Below, piece after piece: positions 7,282 to 14,146 of a DNA stretch of 14,423 bases. The notes under the pieces were generated by a model. The model made no database searches. It was not told the origin of the DNA and was given only the letters and a program-made list of their open reading frames with translations. Each line of letters opens with the position of its first letter. Positions within the stretch are counted from its first letter, which is position 1. This stretch comes from Pyrinomonadaceae bacterium (lineage in GTDB: Bacteria; Acidobacteriota; Blastocatellia; Pyrinomonadales; Pyrinomonadaceae), in NCBI GenBank assembly GCA_013813825.1, contig JACCRA010000115.1:1-14423 (forward strand), in the 5' to 3' direction. The position numbers and the translations under genes are program-made.

Positions 7282-10200
7282 ATGGCTGATCATAAATTCG
7301 TACACCTACATCTGCACACGGACTTTAGTTTGCTTGACGGGGCAATTCAAATCAAACCCCTCTCAAAACGACTGGCGGAACTTGACATGACCGCGTGCGC
7401 CATTACGGATCACGGCAACATGTATGGGGTGATGTCTTTCTATCACACCATGAAAGGGCAAGGGATTAAGCCGATCATCGGTTGTGAAGTCTATATCGCG
7501 CGGGGCAGCCGTCTAGAAAAGCAGCCGTTCAACTCAAAATCTGGGGAGAAAGCCAATTATCATTTAATACTTTTGGCTAAAGATTACGAAGGTTATCAGA
7601 ATCTCATTAAGCTCACTTCAAAGGCGTATACAGAGGGTTTTTATTACAAGCCTCGAATTGATCGAGAACTATTGGCGGAACATAGTCGCGGGTTGGTGGC
7701 ACTATCAGCGTGTATGTCTGGCGTCCCTTCGGCTTTCCTCGCGCGCGGGGCCGAAGAAGACGCGGCGCTGGTCGCTTCTGAGTTTCAAGAGATTCTAGGC
7801 AAAGGTAACTACTTTTTAGAAATTCAAGAACATGACTTGGACGCGCAAAAGCGTATTCGGAAGCCGCTCGTTGCGCTTTCAAAGCGGACCGGTATCCCGC
7901 TTGTCGCCACCAATGATGCCCATTATCTAAAACCCGGTGACGCTCGGGCTCACGATGTGTTGCTCTGTATTGGTTCGGGAAAAACCGTCCAAGATACAAA
8001 TCGCTTGCGCTATGGCTCCCAAAATTTTTACGTGCGTTCCGCCGAAGAGATGTGGCAAATTTTCGGTCAAGAGATGCCCGAAGTGCTTAATCGGACGCTT
8101 GACATTGCAGAAATGTGCAATGTTCAGTTCCCCGTAGGGATCAATCATCTCCCGGTATACCCGATTCCCGATTCCGAGGCCGGTCGCACAATTGATGAGT
8201 ACTTCGAGCGAGTTGTGAGAGAAGGGTACGAGTACCGGCGGCAGAAAACTTGGGAGCCAGCGCAGGCGCGCCAAGACTTGAAGCACTCAATGGCAGAATA
8301 TCAAGCTCGAATCTCAAAAGAGATTGAGATGATTAAGCGCATGGGATTCTCTAGCTATTTCTTGATTGTCTGGGACTTCATAAAATATGCCAAGGAGCGG
8401 GACATCCCCGTAGGCCCCGGCCGCGGTTCGGCCGCCGGGTCGCTTGTCGCCTACTGTCTAGGAATTACAGACATCGATCCGCTAAAGTACGATTTACTTT
8501 TCGAGCGCTTTCTAAACCCTGAAAGAGTTTCAATGCCGGATATTGATGTAGATTTCTGCGTTCGCGGAAGAGACCAAGTTATCCAGCATGTGACGAAACT
8601 TTACGGTCATGAATCAGTGTGTCAGATTATTACTTTCGGCACCCTCGCTTCAAAAGCGGCGATCAAAGACGTTGGGCGAGCTCTTAACATGCCTTATGCG
8701 GAGGTAGAGAGGATTGCCAAAATGATTCCCCCGCCGGTTCGTGGGCGTAACATCAGTCTCACACACGCTTTGGAACAAGTGCCTGAATTGCGGGTTGCCG
8801 TTGAAAATAGTCCCCAAATCAAAGAATTATTGGATTTGGCGCAACGTCTTGAAGGATGCGCGCGGCATACTTCCGTCCATGCCGCAGGAGTCGTTATATC
8901 TCCTGCACCGCTCGATGATTTGATTCCGGTAGCTGTGTCTTCTAAACAAGAGGTGACAACTCAGTTTGCGATGTCCGATTTAGAAAAAACGGGCATGTTG
9001 AAAATGGACTTCTTAGCACTGACGGCTTTGACAGTCATAAGCGACTGCTTAAAGTCTATTAAGCAACTGCTTGGATGCGACATCGATTGGACTACAGTCG
9101 ACTTGGACGATTTCCCGACCATGCAATTATTTGGTGAAGGACGGACTGAAGCTGTTTTTCAGTTCGAGTCACAAGGAATGCAAGAAATTTGTCGACGACT
9201 GAAGCCAAAAAATCTAGAAGACCTCGCAGCGTTGAATGCCCTTTACCGTCCTGGTCCACTTGATGGGGGGATGGTTGATGATTTTATTGAAAGGCATCAC
9301 GGACATAAAGTTGTACGCTATATCTTACCCGAGATGAAGGAAATCCTGACTAACACTTATGGGATAATAGTTTATCAAGAACAGATCATGCAGCTTGCAC
9401 AGAAATTAGCCGGTTATAGTCTCGGGGAAGCCGATTTGATGCGCCGTGCGATGGGCAAGAAAAAGCGTGAAGAAATGGTTGTGCATGAAAAGAAATTCAT
9501 AGAAGGGGCGGTTCAAAGAGGCATCAAAAGAGAAAAAGCCGAGCAAATTTTCAATCTGATGGCCCAATTCGCGGATTATGGTTTCAACAGAAGTCATAGC
9601 GTCGCTTACGCTTATTTAGCATTTCAAACCGCGTATTTGAAGTCCCACTATCCTGAGCACTTCTACGCCGCCGTGCTCTCCAATGAGAGCGATGACACCG
9701 CGAAGATTCTTAAGTATGCCAATGAATTAAAGAGTCAGGGTATCCACCTTCTCCAGCCCGATGTAAATGAAAGTTGGGGCAACTTCACTCCCGGTAAACA
9801 GTGCATCCGTTTCGGCTTGGCGGCCATTAAAGGAATCGGACAATCCTGTGTAGATGCAATTTTAGAGGCGCGTGCGCAGTTTCACTTTCTCTCTATATAC
9901 GATTTTTCCGAGAGGGTTCCTCAACGAGCTATCAGCAAGCGAGTTTTGGAGAGCTTGGTTTCGGCAGGGGCATTTGATTCTTTAGCGCTTGGAAACGAAA
10001 ATATGGCTGCACATAGACCCCGTCTATGTGCAGCCATTGAAAGCGCGCTAACTGCTGGAACTCGAAGCCAGCAAGATATTAGTTCTGGACAAAGCGGACT
10101 TTTCGGTGGATCTAGTGATTTCGTGCCAGCATTCTCTCAACATCTTCCAGATGCAAAGCCTTGGTCGCATCAAGAATTGCTCAATGGCGAGAAAAGTTCA

Positions 10201-10809
10201 CTAGGCTTTTATATTACGGGTCACCCTTTGGATAATTATCTTGATATATTAGATCAGATTGGATACACTAAGTGTTTGAATATTACATACTTGCAGTCTG
10301 GTATGGTAGTTCGAATCGGGGCAATTATCACCGGCTTACAAATTCGCAATACTAAAAAAGGGGATTCTTTTGCTTTATTGCGCCTTGAGGACCAATCAGG
10401 AGGGGTAAAGTGTATTTGTTGGCCAGAAACATATAAAAAATATCGAGCTTTTATTGCAGATGAAGCAGCCGTAATTGTTAAAGGTCAGCTTGATATAACG
10501 GATGAAGGAACTTACACAGTTGTAGCCAATGAAGTTATTAAATTAGACGAAGTACAACAGAAGGAAGCCAGAGCGGTAATCGTGAAGTTACCGGCTGTCA
10601 AGGACGCGCAAATTTTTTTAGAACAGTTGTTTCAAGTACTAAAAGGATATAGAGGAGAATGTGAAGTCCTTTTTGAAATGATTTTGGAGGGAGGAGTGCT
10701 GGTGAGAACCAAATCAAATGGTGCCTTACGAATTTCAGGATGTTTAGATGTGGAGCGCGCTTTAATCCAAATCGGCTGCAAAGTCGAGTGGTCATTTGCT
10801 TGTGTTTGA
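7282..10809 (+). CDS. dnaE: DNA polymerase III alpha subunit, DnaE1 type
   Basis: This is the replicative polymerase catalytic subunit, 1175 residues against 1160 in E. coli. In order: a PHP domain (about 5-215) with ligands His10, His12, Asp19, His44, Glu69, His94, Cys144, Asp212 and His214; the palm, with GPGRGSAAGS at 378-387, PDIDVDF carrying Asp420/422/424 and a third acidic residue Asp576 (KMDF); fingers; a helix-hairpin-helix region near residue 850 (AIKGIGQ); a QSGLF clamp-binding motif at 937-941, where the E. coli subunit has its internal QADMF; and an OB domain near 1000-1085. The complete PHP set suggests a built-in metal-dependent 3'-5' proofreading nuclease, as in mycobacterial DnaE1. 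The ATG at 7282 has only a weak AAAGAAAG upstream, but HLHLHTDFSLLDG just after fits the family start. A perfect palindrome lies in codons 908-919. The last 600 bp look more AT-rich than the rest. Confidence 0.97.
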   Translation: MADHKFVHLHLHTDFSLLDGAIQIKPLSKRLAELDMTACAITDHGNMYGVMSFYHTMKGQGIKPIIGCEVYIARGSRLEKQPFNSKSGEKANYHLILLAKDYEGYQNLIKLTSKAYTEGFYYKPRIDRELLAEHSRGLVALSACMSGVPSAFLARGAEEDAALVASEFQEILGKGNYFLEIQEHDLDAQKRIRKPLVALSKRTGIPLVATNDAHYLKPGDARAHDVLLCIGSGKTVQDTNRLRYGSQNFYVRSAEEMWQIFGQEMPEVLNRTLDIAEMCNVQFPVGINHLPVYPIPDSEAGRTIDEYFERVVREGYEYRRQKTWEPAQARQDLKHSMAEYQARISKEIEMIKRMGFSSYFLIVWDFIKYAKERDIPVGPGRGSAAGSLVAYCLGITDIDPLKYDLLFERFLNPERVSMPDIDVDFCVRGRDQVIQHVTKLYGHESVCQIITFGTLASKAAIKDVGRALNMPYAEVERIAKMIPPPVRGRNISLTHALEQVPELRVAVENSPQIKELLDLAQRLEGCARHTSVHAAGVVISPAPLDDLIPVAVSSKQEVTTQFAMSDLEKTGMLKMDFLALTALTVISDCLKSIKQLLGCDIDWTTVDLDDFPTMQLFGEGRTEAVFQFESQGMQEICRRLKPKNLEDLAALNALYRPGPLDGGMVDDFIERHHGHKVVRYILPEMKEILTNTYGIIVYQEQIMQLAQKLAGYSLGEADLMRRAMGKKKREEMVVHEKKFIEGAVQRGIKREKAEQIFNLMAQFADYGFNRSHSVAYAYLAFQTAYLKSHYPEHFYAAVLSNESDDTAKILKYANELKSQGIHLLQPDVNESWGNFTPGKQCIRFGLAAIKGIGQSCVDAILEARAQFHFLSIYDFSERVPQRAISKRVLESLVSAGAFDSLALGNENMAAHRPRLCAAIESALTAGTRSQQDISSGQSGLFGGSSDFVPAFSQHLPDAKPWSHQELLNGEKSSLGFYITGHPLDNYLDILDQIGYTKCLNITYLQSGMVVRIGAIITGLQIRNTKKGDSFALLRLEDQSGGVKCICWPETYKKYRAFIADEAAVIVKGQLDITDEGTYTVVANEVIKLDEVQQKEARAVIVKLPAVKDAQIFLEQLFQVLKGYRGECEVLFEMILEGGVLVRTKSNGALRISGCLDVERALIQIGCKVEWSFACV
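10003..10037. repeat. Perfect 16-bp palindrome inside dnaE
   Basis: ATGGCTGCACATAGAC (10003-10018), a 3-base loop CCC, then the exact reverse complement at 10022-10037. It encodes MAAHRPRLCAAI in DnaE, in a variable stretch about 20 residues before the clamp-binding motif. In RNA it would form a very stable hairpin. Confidence 0.95.
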
Positions 10810-10855
10810 ACTTCTTTGTAAGGCGCGGATGGAACAGGTTGTTTAATAGTTCTAA

Positions 10856-11119
10856 GTACCAGAACAAATTAGCTTAAACTATTGCATAGGTTGGATGATT
10901 GGAAAGTAATCTAAAACGATTCAAAATCACATCTCATGCCTCAGATCAGATAGTTTAACCTAATGTTCGACTCTTTTTTGTAGATGCTACCTAAGTCCTT
11001 TATTTTCAACGCAGGCATTTTTAGCTTTTGGTCGTTCGGCTCAAATTGATGCCGAGAACTGTTGAAAACAAAGAGCTAAAAAAGAGTCGAACATTAGGTA
11101 GTTTAATCTAATATGGTAC
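10856..11119. repeat. Intergenic repeat, copy B (about 116 bp, split by a MITE)
   Basis: With the 140-bp insert and one 8-bp duplication removed, 10856-10958 plus 11107-11119 form a 116-bp unit beginning GTACCAGAACAAATTAGC and ending ATGGTAC. It aligns end to end with the 115-bp copy at 3162-4221: shared blocks include GAACAAATT, GCATAGG, TTGGAAA, AAAA, CAGAT and TGGTAC. Both copies lie just downstream of a gene's 3' end (here dnaE). It is non-coding, with GTACC...GGTAC ends suggestive of a MITE. Confidence 0.7.
10959..11098. mobile_element. 140-bp non-autonomous element (MITE) with an 8-bp target duplication
   Basis: Perfect 21-bp inverted repeats lie at 10959-10979 (CCTAATGTTCGACTC followed by T6) and 11078-11098. 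They are flanked by the 8-bp direct repeat TAGTTTAA at 10951-10958 and 11099-11106. A second, inner inverted pair is TTTATTTTCAAC (10999-11010) with GTTGAAAACAAA (11061-11072). There is no reading frame of note inside. The 8-bp duplication shows it moved by a transposase acting in trans. Families making 8-bp duplications include ISAs1, ISL3, IS66 and IS256, but the ends alone do not tell which. Confidence 0.88.
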
Positions 11120-11160
11120 GAGCACTTAATAGCAAATTTCTGCGTTTGGAGAAGAACGCT

Positions 11161-11913
11161 GATTCAAGTTTGAAGTGCAACAGAACGCTGTTTGAAAAAG
11201 ACTTCATTTGCCGTCCGTAAAGCCGAGCGTCTTGCGTGGGCGAGTGTTCAACCGCTCCATGACTTGCTCAATCTCGGTATCGGTGCTCGTCGTGGAAGTC
11301 ATGCTTCTTCGGGAAGTATTGGCGCACCAATCCGTTAACTGTGCGAGAGCCGCTTGGGTCACGGTGGCGGCGCTCTTACGCTCCATCTTCTGGAGCCGAG
11401 TCAGGTCGACTGGCGCTCCGTCAAACTCACGATAGCCTGCTGGTGGCGCTCTCCGATGATCGTGTCAGCTTCCCAATCACCGAGCCGTCCTTTCGTCTCT
11501 ACGATCCTGGGGCGGGCCTTGCTTGATGCTAACTCGATTGGGCATCTGCCCGCGCCGCGAGTGGGTGCCATAGCGTTTGCGCCGATTCTTTTGACTGCGC
11601 AGGTGAAGATGGAGCGTGCCACCTCCCCGCTTGTCAGCGTAGATGTATTGATAGCTGCGCTCATGGCTGACCGTCGGTTGCTGTTCAGCCGGAGGCGACC
11701 CGCAATCAGTTCAGGACTCTACTCTGCCGCAGGAGCGACTCGATGCTTGCCTACGTCTGCTTGGTAATGAGCGAGTGGTAGGCGGCGCGGTGACGGGCAG
11801 TCGAGAGTTGATGCGCTTGGCGTGGACGGTCGCCGCGCTGCTCTTGGTTGCGGCGCACCTCGCGCGAGATGGTGCTTTTGTGGCAGCTCACGATAGTTGC
11901 TATTTGCGTCTGG
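11161..11913 (-). mobile_element. Degraded IS30-family element
   Basis: The left edge carries an IS30-type terminal sequence, GATTCAAGTTTGAAGTGCAA (11161-11180). The minus strand beyond it encodes pieces of an IS30 transposase in all three frames. The transposase N-terminus and the second terminal repeat are missing; the sequence passes directly into an IS5-family remnant at about 11914. The edge at 11913 is approximate. Confidence 0.8.
11204..11913 (-). pseudogene. IS30-family transposase, multiply frameshifted and internally deleted
   Basis: Reading right to left on the minus strand I find the following. The HTH segment QTQIATIVSCHKSTISREV and RRNQEQRGDRPRQAHQLS begin at 11913. SPELIAGRLRL has TAG where the family has the Trp of EQWSPEQI. 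SYQYIYADKRGGGTLHLHLR and RRKRYGTHSRRGQMPNRVSI follow in another frame. RIVETKGRLGDWEADTIIGE, with the first catalytic Asp region, and HQQAIVSLTER come next in a third frame. Then come MERKSAATVTQA, NGLVRQYFPKKHDF and finally IEQVMERLNTRPRKTLGF. The stretch between VTQAAL and NGLVRQYF, which in the family holds the ADNGKEF and WERG catalytic part, is deleted (about 60 residues). At least four frame changes, one nonsense codon, the deletion and a missing N-terminus make it certainly inactive. The longer plus-strand open frames over this region are antisense shadows. Confidence 0.88.
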
Positions 11914-11919
11914 TGGCGT

Positions 11920-12460
11920 CAACCGCCTCTTTGAATACGGCAAAAATCATGCGTCATGCCCGATGTGTGGCGGGTGAAAATCACAACTCGCGTCTGTCGG
12001 TTGACGATCACTTGCGACTTGATGGTGTGCTTCTTCTTCTTGCCCGAAATAGTACTACCGCTGTTTTTTGTCGGGCGTTCGATAGGTGTTTCCGTCGCAC
12101 CGACAAAATCACTTCGATGGCGTTGTCACTCTCACGCAACTGCTTCTTACCCGGCAGCCGGAAGTCAGCACACCGCTTCAAGACGTTTTCCACCTTCGTG
12201 ACGATGCTGCGGCACACGGTCGGCTCACTCAGACCCCATCCGTGCGCCAAATGGAACTGCGGGCAGTATTCGCGCCAATACTCAAGCGTCAGCAAGACTT
12301 GGTCTGCAATTGCCAGCTTCGGCGGTCGTCCCAGCTTATTCTGTGGGCCCTTGAGTTCAGCCCGGACAAATTCGCACATCCGATGGAAAGTCTCTGGCTT
12401 GACGCCGCAGTATTGCTTGAAGTGTGCGGGCGACCGCACTTTGGTGTTTTCGTAACTCAT
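11920..12460 (-). pseudogene. IS5-family transposase, frameshifted, truncated and lacking the first catalytic Asp
   Basis: From the ATG at 12460 the frame reads MSYENTKVRSPAHFKQYCGV, then GRPPKLAIADQVLLTLEYWR, LSEPTVCRSIVTKVENVL and FRLPGKKQLRESDNAIEV, all typical of IS5-family N-terminal domains. At about 12110 the match moves to another frame: GATETPIERPTKNSGSTISG, then KKKKHTIKSQVIVNRQTRVV and TSGMTHDFAVFKEAVDATRR (the last part needs a further shift). Some IS5 groups use programmed frameshifting between two overlapping frames, so the first shift could be natural. The family's DATE motif reads GATE here, losing the first catalytic Asp, and the part with the remaining catalytic residues is missing. 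The gene is therefore dead either way. Confidence 0.85.
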
Positions 12461-12463
12461 CAG

Positions 12464-12556
12464 TAGACCTCTTGCAAAAGTCATCCTGACCGAAAGCAAA
12501 AGCTAGTGATTTAGCGGTCGGCATCTTCAACAAAACCGACTTTTGCAAGAGGTCTA
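12464..12556. repeat. Inverted pair of IS5-type ends just upstream of the IS5 transposase
   Basis: TAGACCTCTTGCAAAAGTC at 12464-12482 and its perfect reverse complement at 12538-12556 are 55 bp apart. Within the spacer GACCG and CGGTC (12487-12491, 12515-12519) also face each other. The outer copy is the end of the IS5 remnant. The inner copy, ending 3 bp before the transposase ATG, is either a normal subterminal repeat of this group or a small MITE inserted at TA. Confidence 0.85.
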
Positions 12557-12613
12557 GTATTTTGATGAGCGAAACGGTTTAAATTTTTAAATAGCACTTA
12601 TGAAAGAGGTTTA

Positions 12614-13417
12614 ATGACTCAACAGCAAAATGTTCCGGCCTTTGAGCGCGTGAAATTAGCTAGACATCCTGATCGCCCTTACACTTTAGATTATTTTGAG
12701 AGAATTTTTGAAGATTTTATCGAATTAAAAGGGGATCGGAGATTTGCTGATGACCCAGCGATGATCTGTGGTTTTGCCACCTTTCATCAACTACCTGTTG
12801 CTGTCGTCGGACAGCAAAAAGGGCGGGATACTAAGCAGCGCCGGTATCGGAATTTTGGGATGCCGAAGCCTGAAGGTTACCGTAAAGCTCTGCGTTTGAT
12901 GCAGCTTGCGGCGAAATTCAATCGCCCAATTTTGACATTCATTGATACTCCCGGCGCTTATCCTGGAATAGACGCTGAAGAGCGCGGGCAGGCAGAGGCA
13001 ATTGCTAGAAATTTGCTTGAGATGACTAATCTTGAGGTTCCAGTAATAGTGACAGTTATAGGTGAAGGTGGTTCTGGTGGTGCATTAGCGATTGGAATTG
13101 GGGATGTCGTCCTAATGTTTGAGAACGCTATTTACTCTGTAATCTCACCAGAAGGGTGTGCCGCCATCCTTTGGAAAGACGTGGGGCAATCTATCCGTGC
13201 GGCGGATGAGTTGAAGTTGACAGCTAAAGATTTGAAGCGGTTTGGGATTGTCGATGTGATAGTTGCTGAACCACTTGGCGGTGCCCACGTATGTATGGAC
13301 GAGGCTGCTAAAATTCTAGACGAAAGCTTATTGAGGTGTTTGATCGAATCTTTAGATGTGTCTCCCAAAATGAGGAAAGCCGCTCGGTATATTAAGATGA
13401 GGGAGTTGGGCGTCTAA
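12614..13417 (+). CDS. accA: Acetyl-CoA carboxylase carboxyltransferase subunit alpha
   Basis: AccA is one half of the carboxyltransferase that moves CO2 from carboxybiotin to acetyl-CoA, giving malonyl-CoA for fatty-acid synthesis. Diagnostic segments are [17 protein letters not shown] (residues 16-32), [28 protein letters not shown] (79-97), [11 protein letters not shown] (108-118), [13 protein letters not shown] and the CoA/oxyanion loop [12 protein letters not shown] (150-161), then [14 protein letters not shown] and AEPLGGAH. At 267 residues it is about 50 shorter than E. coli AccA (319). The N-terminal helical region before the ARHP block is replaced by about a dozen residues. AAAGAGG lies 4 bases before the ATG at 12614, so this start looks real. 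It follows the IS5 remnant by only 57 bp, with a possible weak promoter (TTGATG at 12562) between. dnaE and accA are adjacent in many bacteria; here IS debris separates them. The active site looks intact. Confidence 0.94.
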   Translation: MTQQQNVPAFERVKLARHPDRPYTLDYFERIFEDFIELKGDRRFADDPAMICGFATFHQLPVAVVGQQKGRDTKQRRYRNFGMPKPEGYRKALRLMQLAAKFNRPILTFIDTPGAYPGIDAEERGQAEAIARNLLEMTNLEVPVIVTVIGEGGSGGALAIGIGDVVLMFENAIYSVISPEGCAAILWKDVGQSIRAADELKLTAKDLKRFGIVDVIVAEPLGGAHVCMDEAAKILDESLLRCLIESLDVSPKMRKAARYIKMRELGV

Positions 13418-13470
13418 AACTTTCGTTTCCCACTTTCTTTTTAAGTTACGCTATCTGAAACACACAACGT

Positions 13471-13634
13471 GAATTCAACTTCTAAGTGCAACTCGATTAT
13501 CTGTTCAGCGGAGGCTTGTTAGCGTCACTGGTCAGGTGCATAACTGTTGCTGGCAACGGAGCTTCCAAAACAGGCAAACGACCGTACCGTTGCGGGGTGT
13601 TATGGTTGCGGAGCTGCACTTACAGGTTGAATCA
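13471..13634. repeat. 164-bp segment bounded by inverted repeats resembling IS30 ends
   Basis: GAATTCAACTTCTAAGTGCA (start of the left arm, 13471-13494) pairs with the reverse complement of 13611-13634 at 19 of 24 positions. Both arms resemble the IS30-type end at 11161 (ATTCAA...AAGTGCAAC). No target duplication is visible and the interior codes for nothing recognisable. It fills most of the accA-ssb gap and ends 7 bp from the ssb stop codon. It is possibly an old IS30-derived MITE. Confidence 0.5.
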
Positions 13635-13641
13635 GCCCAAC

Positions 13642-14067
13642 TTAAAAAGGAATGTCATCGTCGCCTATCGTCGCACTGTCATTCTCGTTTAAATTAGAAG
13701 GGGTGGTTGGTCGTACAGGAGAAGACGCTGCTTCATCATTTCTACTGCCGATAAATTGCAAATCCGTAGCATGTACTTCCAAAGTGTATCGTTGCTTATT
13801 TTCCTTATCTGACCATTCTTCAACTCGCAAGCGACCTTCGACATAGACGGGACGACCTTTGGTCAAGTACTGCGAGGCTGTCTCCGCTTGACGGCCCCAT
13901 AATGTCACGCGAAACCAGGTAGTTATGTCTTGGTTCTCCCCACTACGGTCTTTACGGCGCTCGTTGGTCGCCATCGTAAAGCTGCAAACCGGAGTACCTT
14001 GTGGGGTATATCTTAATTCAGGATCCTTTCCAAGATTACCGACAAGAATAATTTTGTTAAAAGACAT
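13642..14067 (-). CDS. ssb: Single-stranded DNA-binding protein
   Basis: SSB coats single-stranded DNA during replication, repair and recombination. The 141-residue product has the OB-fold start MSFNKIILVGNLGKDPELRYTP, then CSFTMATNE, TTWFRVTLWGRQAE, YLTKGRPVYVEGRLRVEEW and YTLEVHATDLQFIG (to about residue 107). A short disordered linker rich in Pro, Ser and Asn follows, ending in the acidic tip DDDIPF that binds partner proteins. Length and tip are normal for a bacterial SSB. The ATG at 14067 follows GAAAGG by a few bases. No rpsF or rpsR flanks it, unlike in many genomes, so this could be a stand-alone or second ssb copy. It faces accA convergently, and an ISAs1-family element lies just upstream of its promoter. 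Confidence 0.95.
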   Translation of the reverse strand: MSFNKIILVGNLGKDPELRYTPQGTPVCSFTMATNERRKDRSGENQDITTWFRVTLWGRQAETASQYLTKGRPVYVEGRLRVEEWSDKENKQRYTLEVHATDLQFIGSRNDEAASSPVRPTTPSNLNENDSATIGDDDIPF

Positions 14068-14109
14068 CTTATAACCTTTCGTGGTGAGAGAGTTTACGAG
14101 CGTATCCGC

Positions 14110-14138
14110 ATAGTACCTTCACTGCCTAGCTAGGTCAA
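14110..14138 (-). promoter_or_regulatory. Predicted promoter of ssb
   Basis: On the minus strand TTGACC (14138-14133) and TACTAT (14115-14110) are 17 bases apart, matching 5/6 and 4/6 consensus positions. A 10-bp palindrome CCTAGCTAGG (14125-14134) overlaps the -35 edge and could be an operator, though nothing else supports that. The ISAs1-like element begins within about 10 bp upstream. Confidence 0.45.
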
Positions 14139-14146
14139 GTAAGGTG

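Larger units (their letters stand above)
11914..12556 (-). mobile_element. Degraded IS5-family element, truncated at its 3' end
   Basis: The right edge is the IS5-type terminal repeat TAGACCTCTTGCAAAAGTC read on the minus strand (12556 down to 12538). A broken transposase gene follows. The element is cut after about two thirds of that gene, where IS30 sequence begins, and its other terminal repeat is absent. The exact junction near 11914 is uncertain by some tens of bases. Confidence 0.8.

Noticed and set aside
11354..12455. Plus-strand open frames of 137 and 226 codons between dnaE and accA
   Set aside because: They are antisense to the IS30 and IS5 transposase remnants, whose conserved motifs on the minus strand explain the sequence; the plus-strand proteins resemble nothing known and are low-complexity.
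13471..13641. Possible integron attC site in the accA-ssb gap (GTTATGC- and CTAACAAGCC-like strings)
   Set aside because: No properly paired RYYYAAC and GTTRRRY core sites at the right spacing, no integrase and no cassette-like gene.
13486..13692. 68-codon plus-strand open frame after accA
   Set aside because: It overlaps the inverted-repeat segment and runs into ssb on the other strand, has no ribosome-binding site and no recognisable motif.
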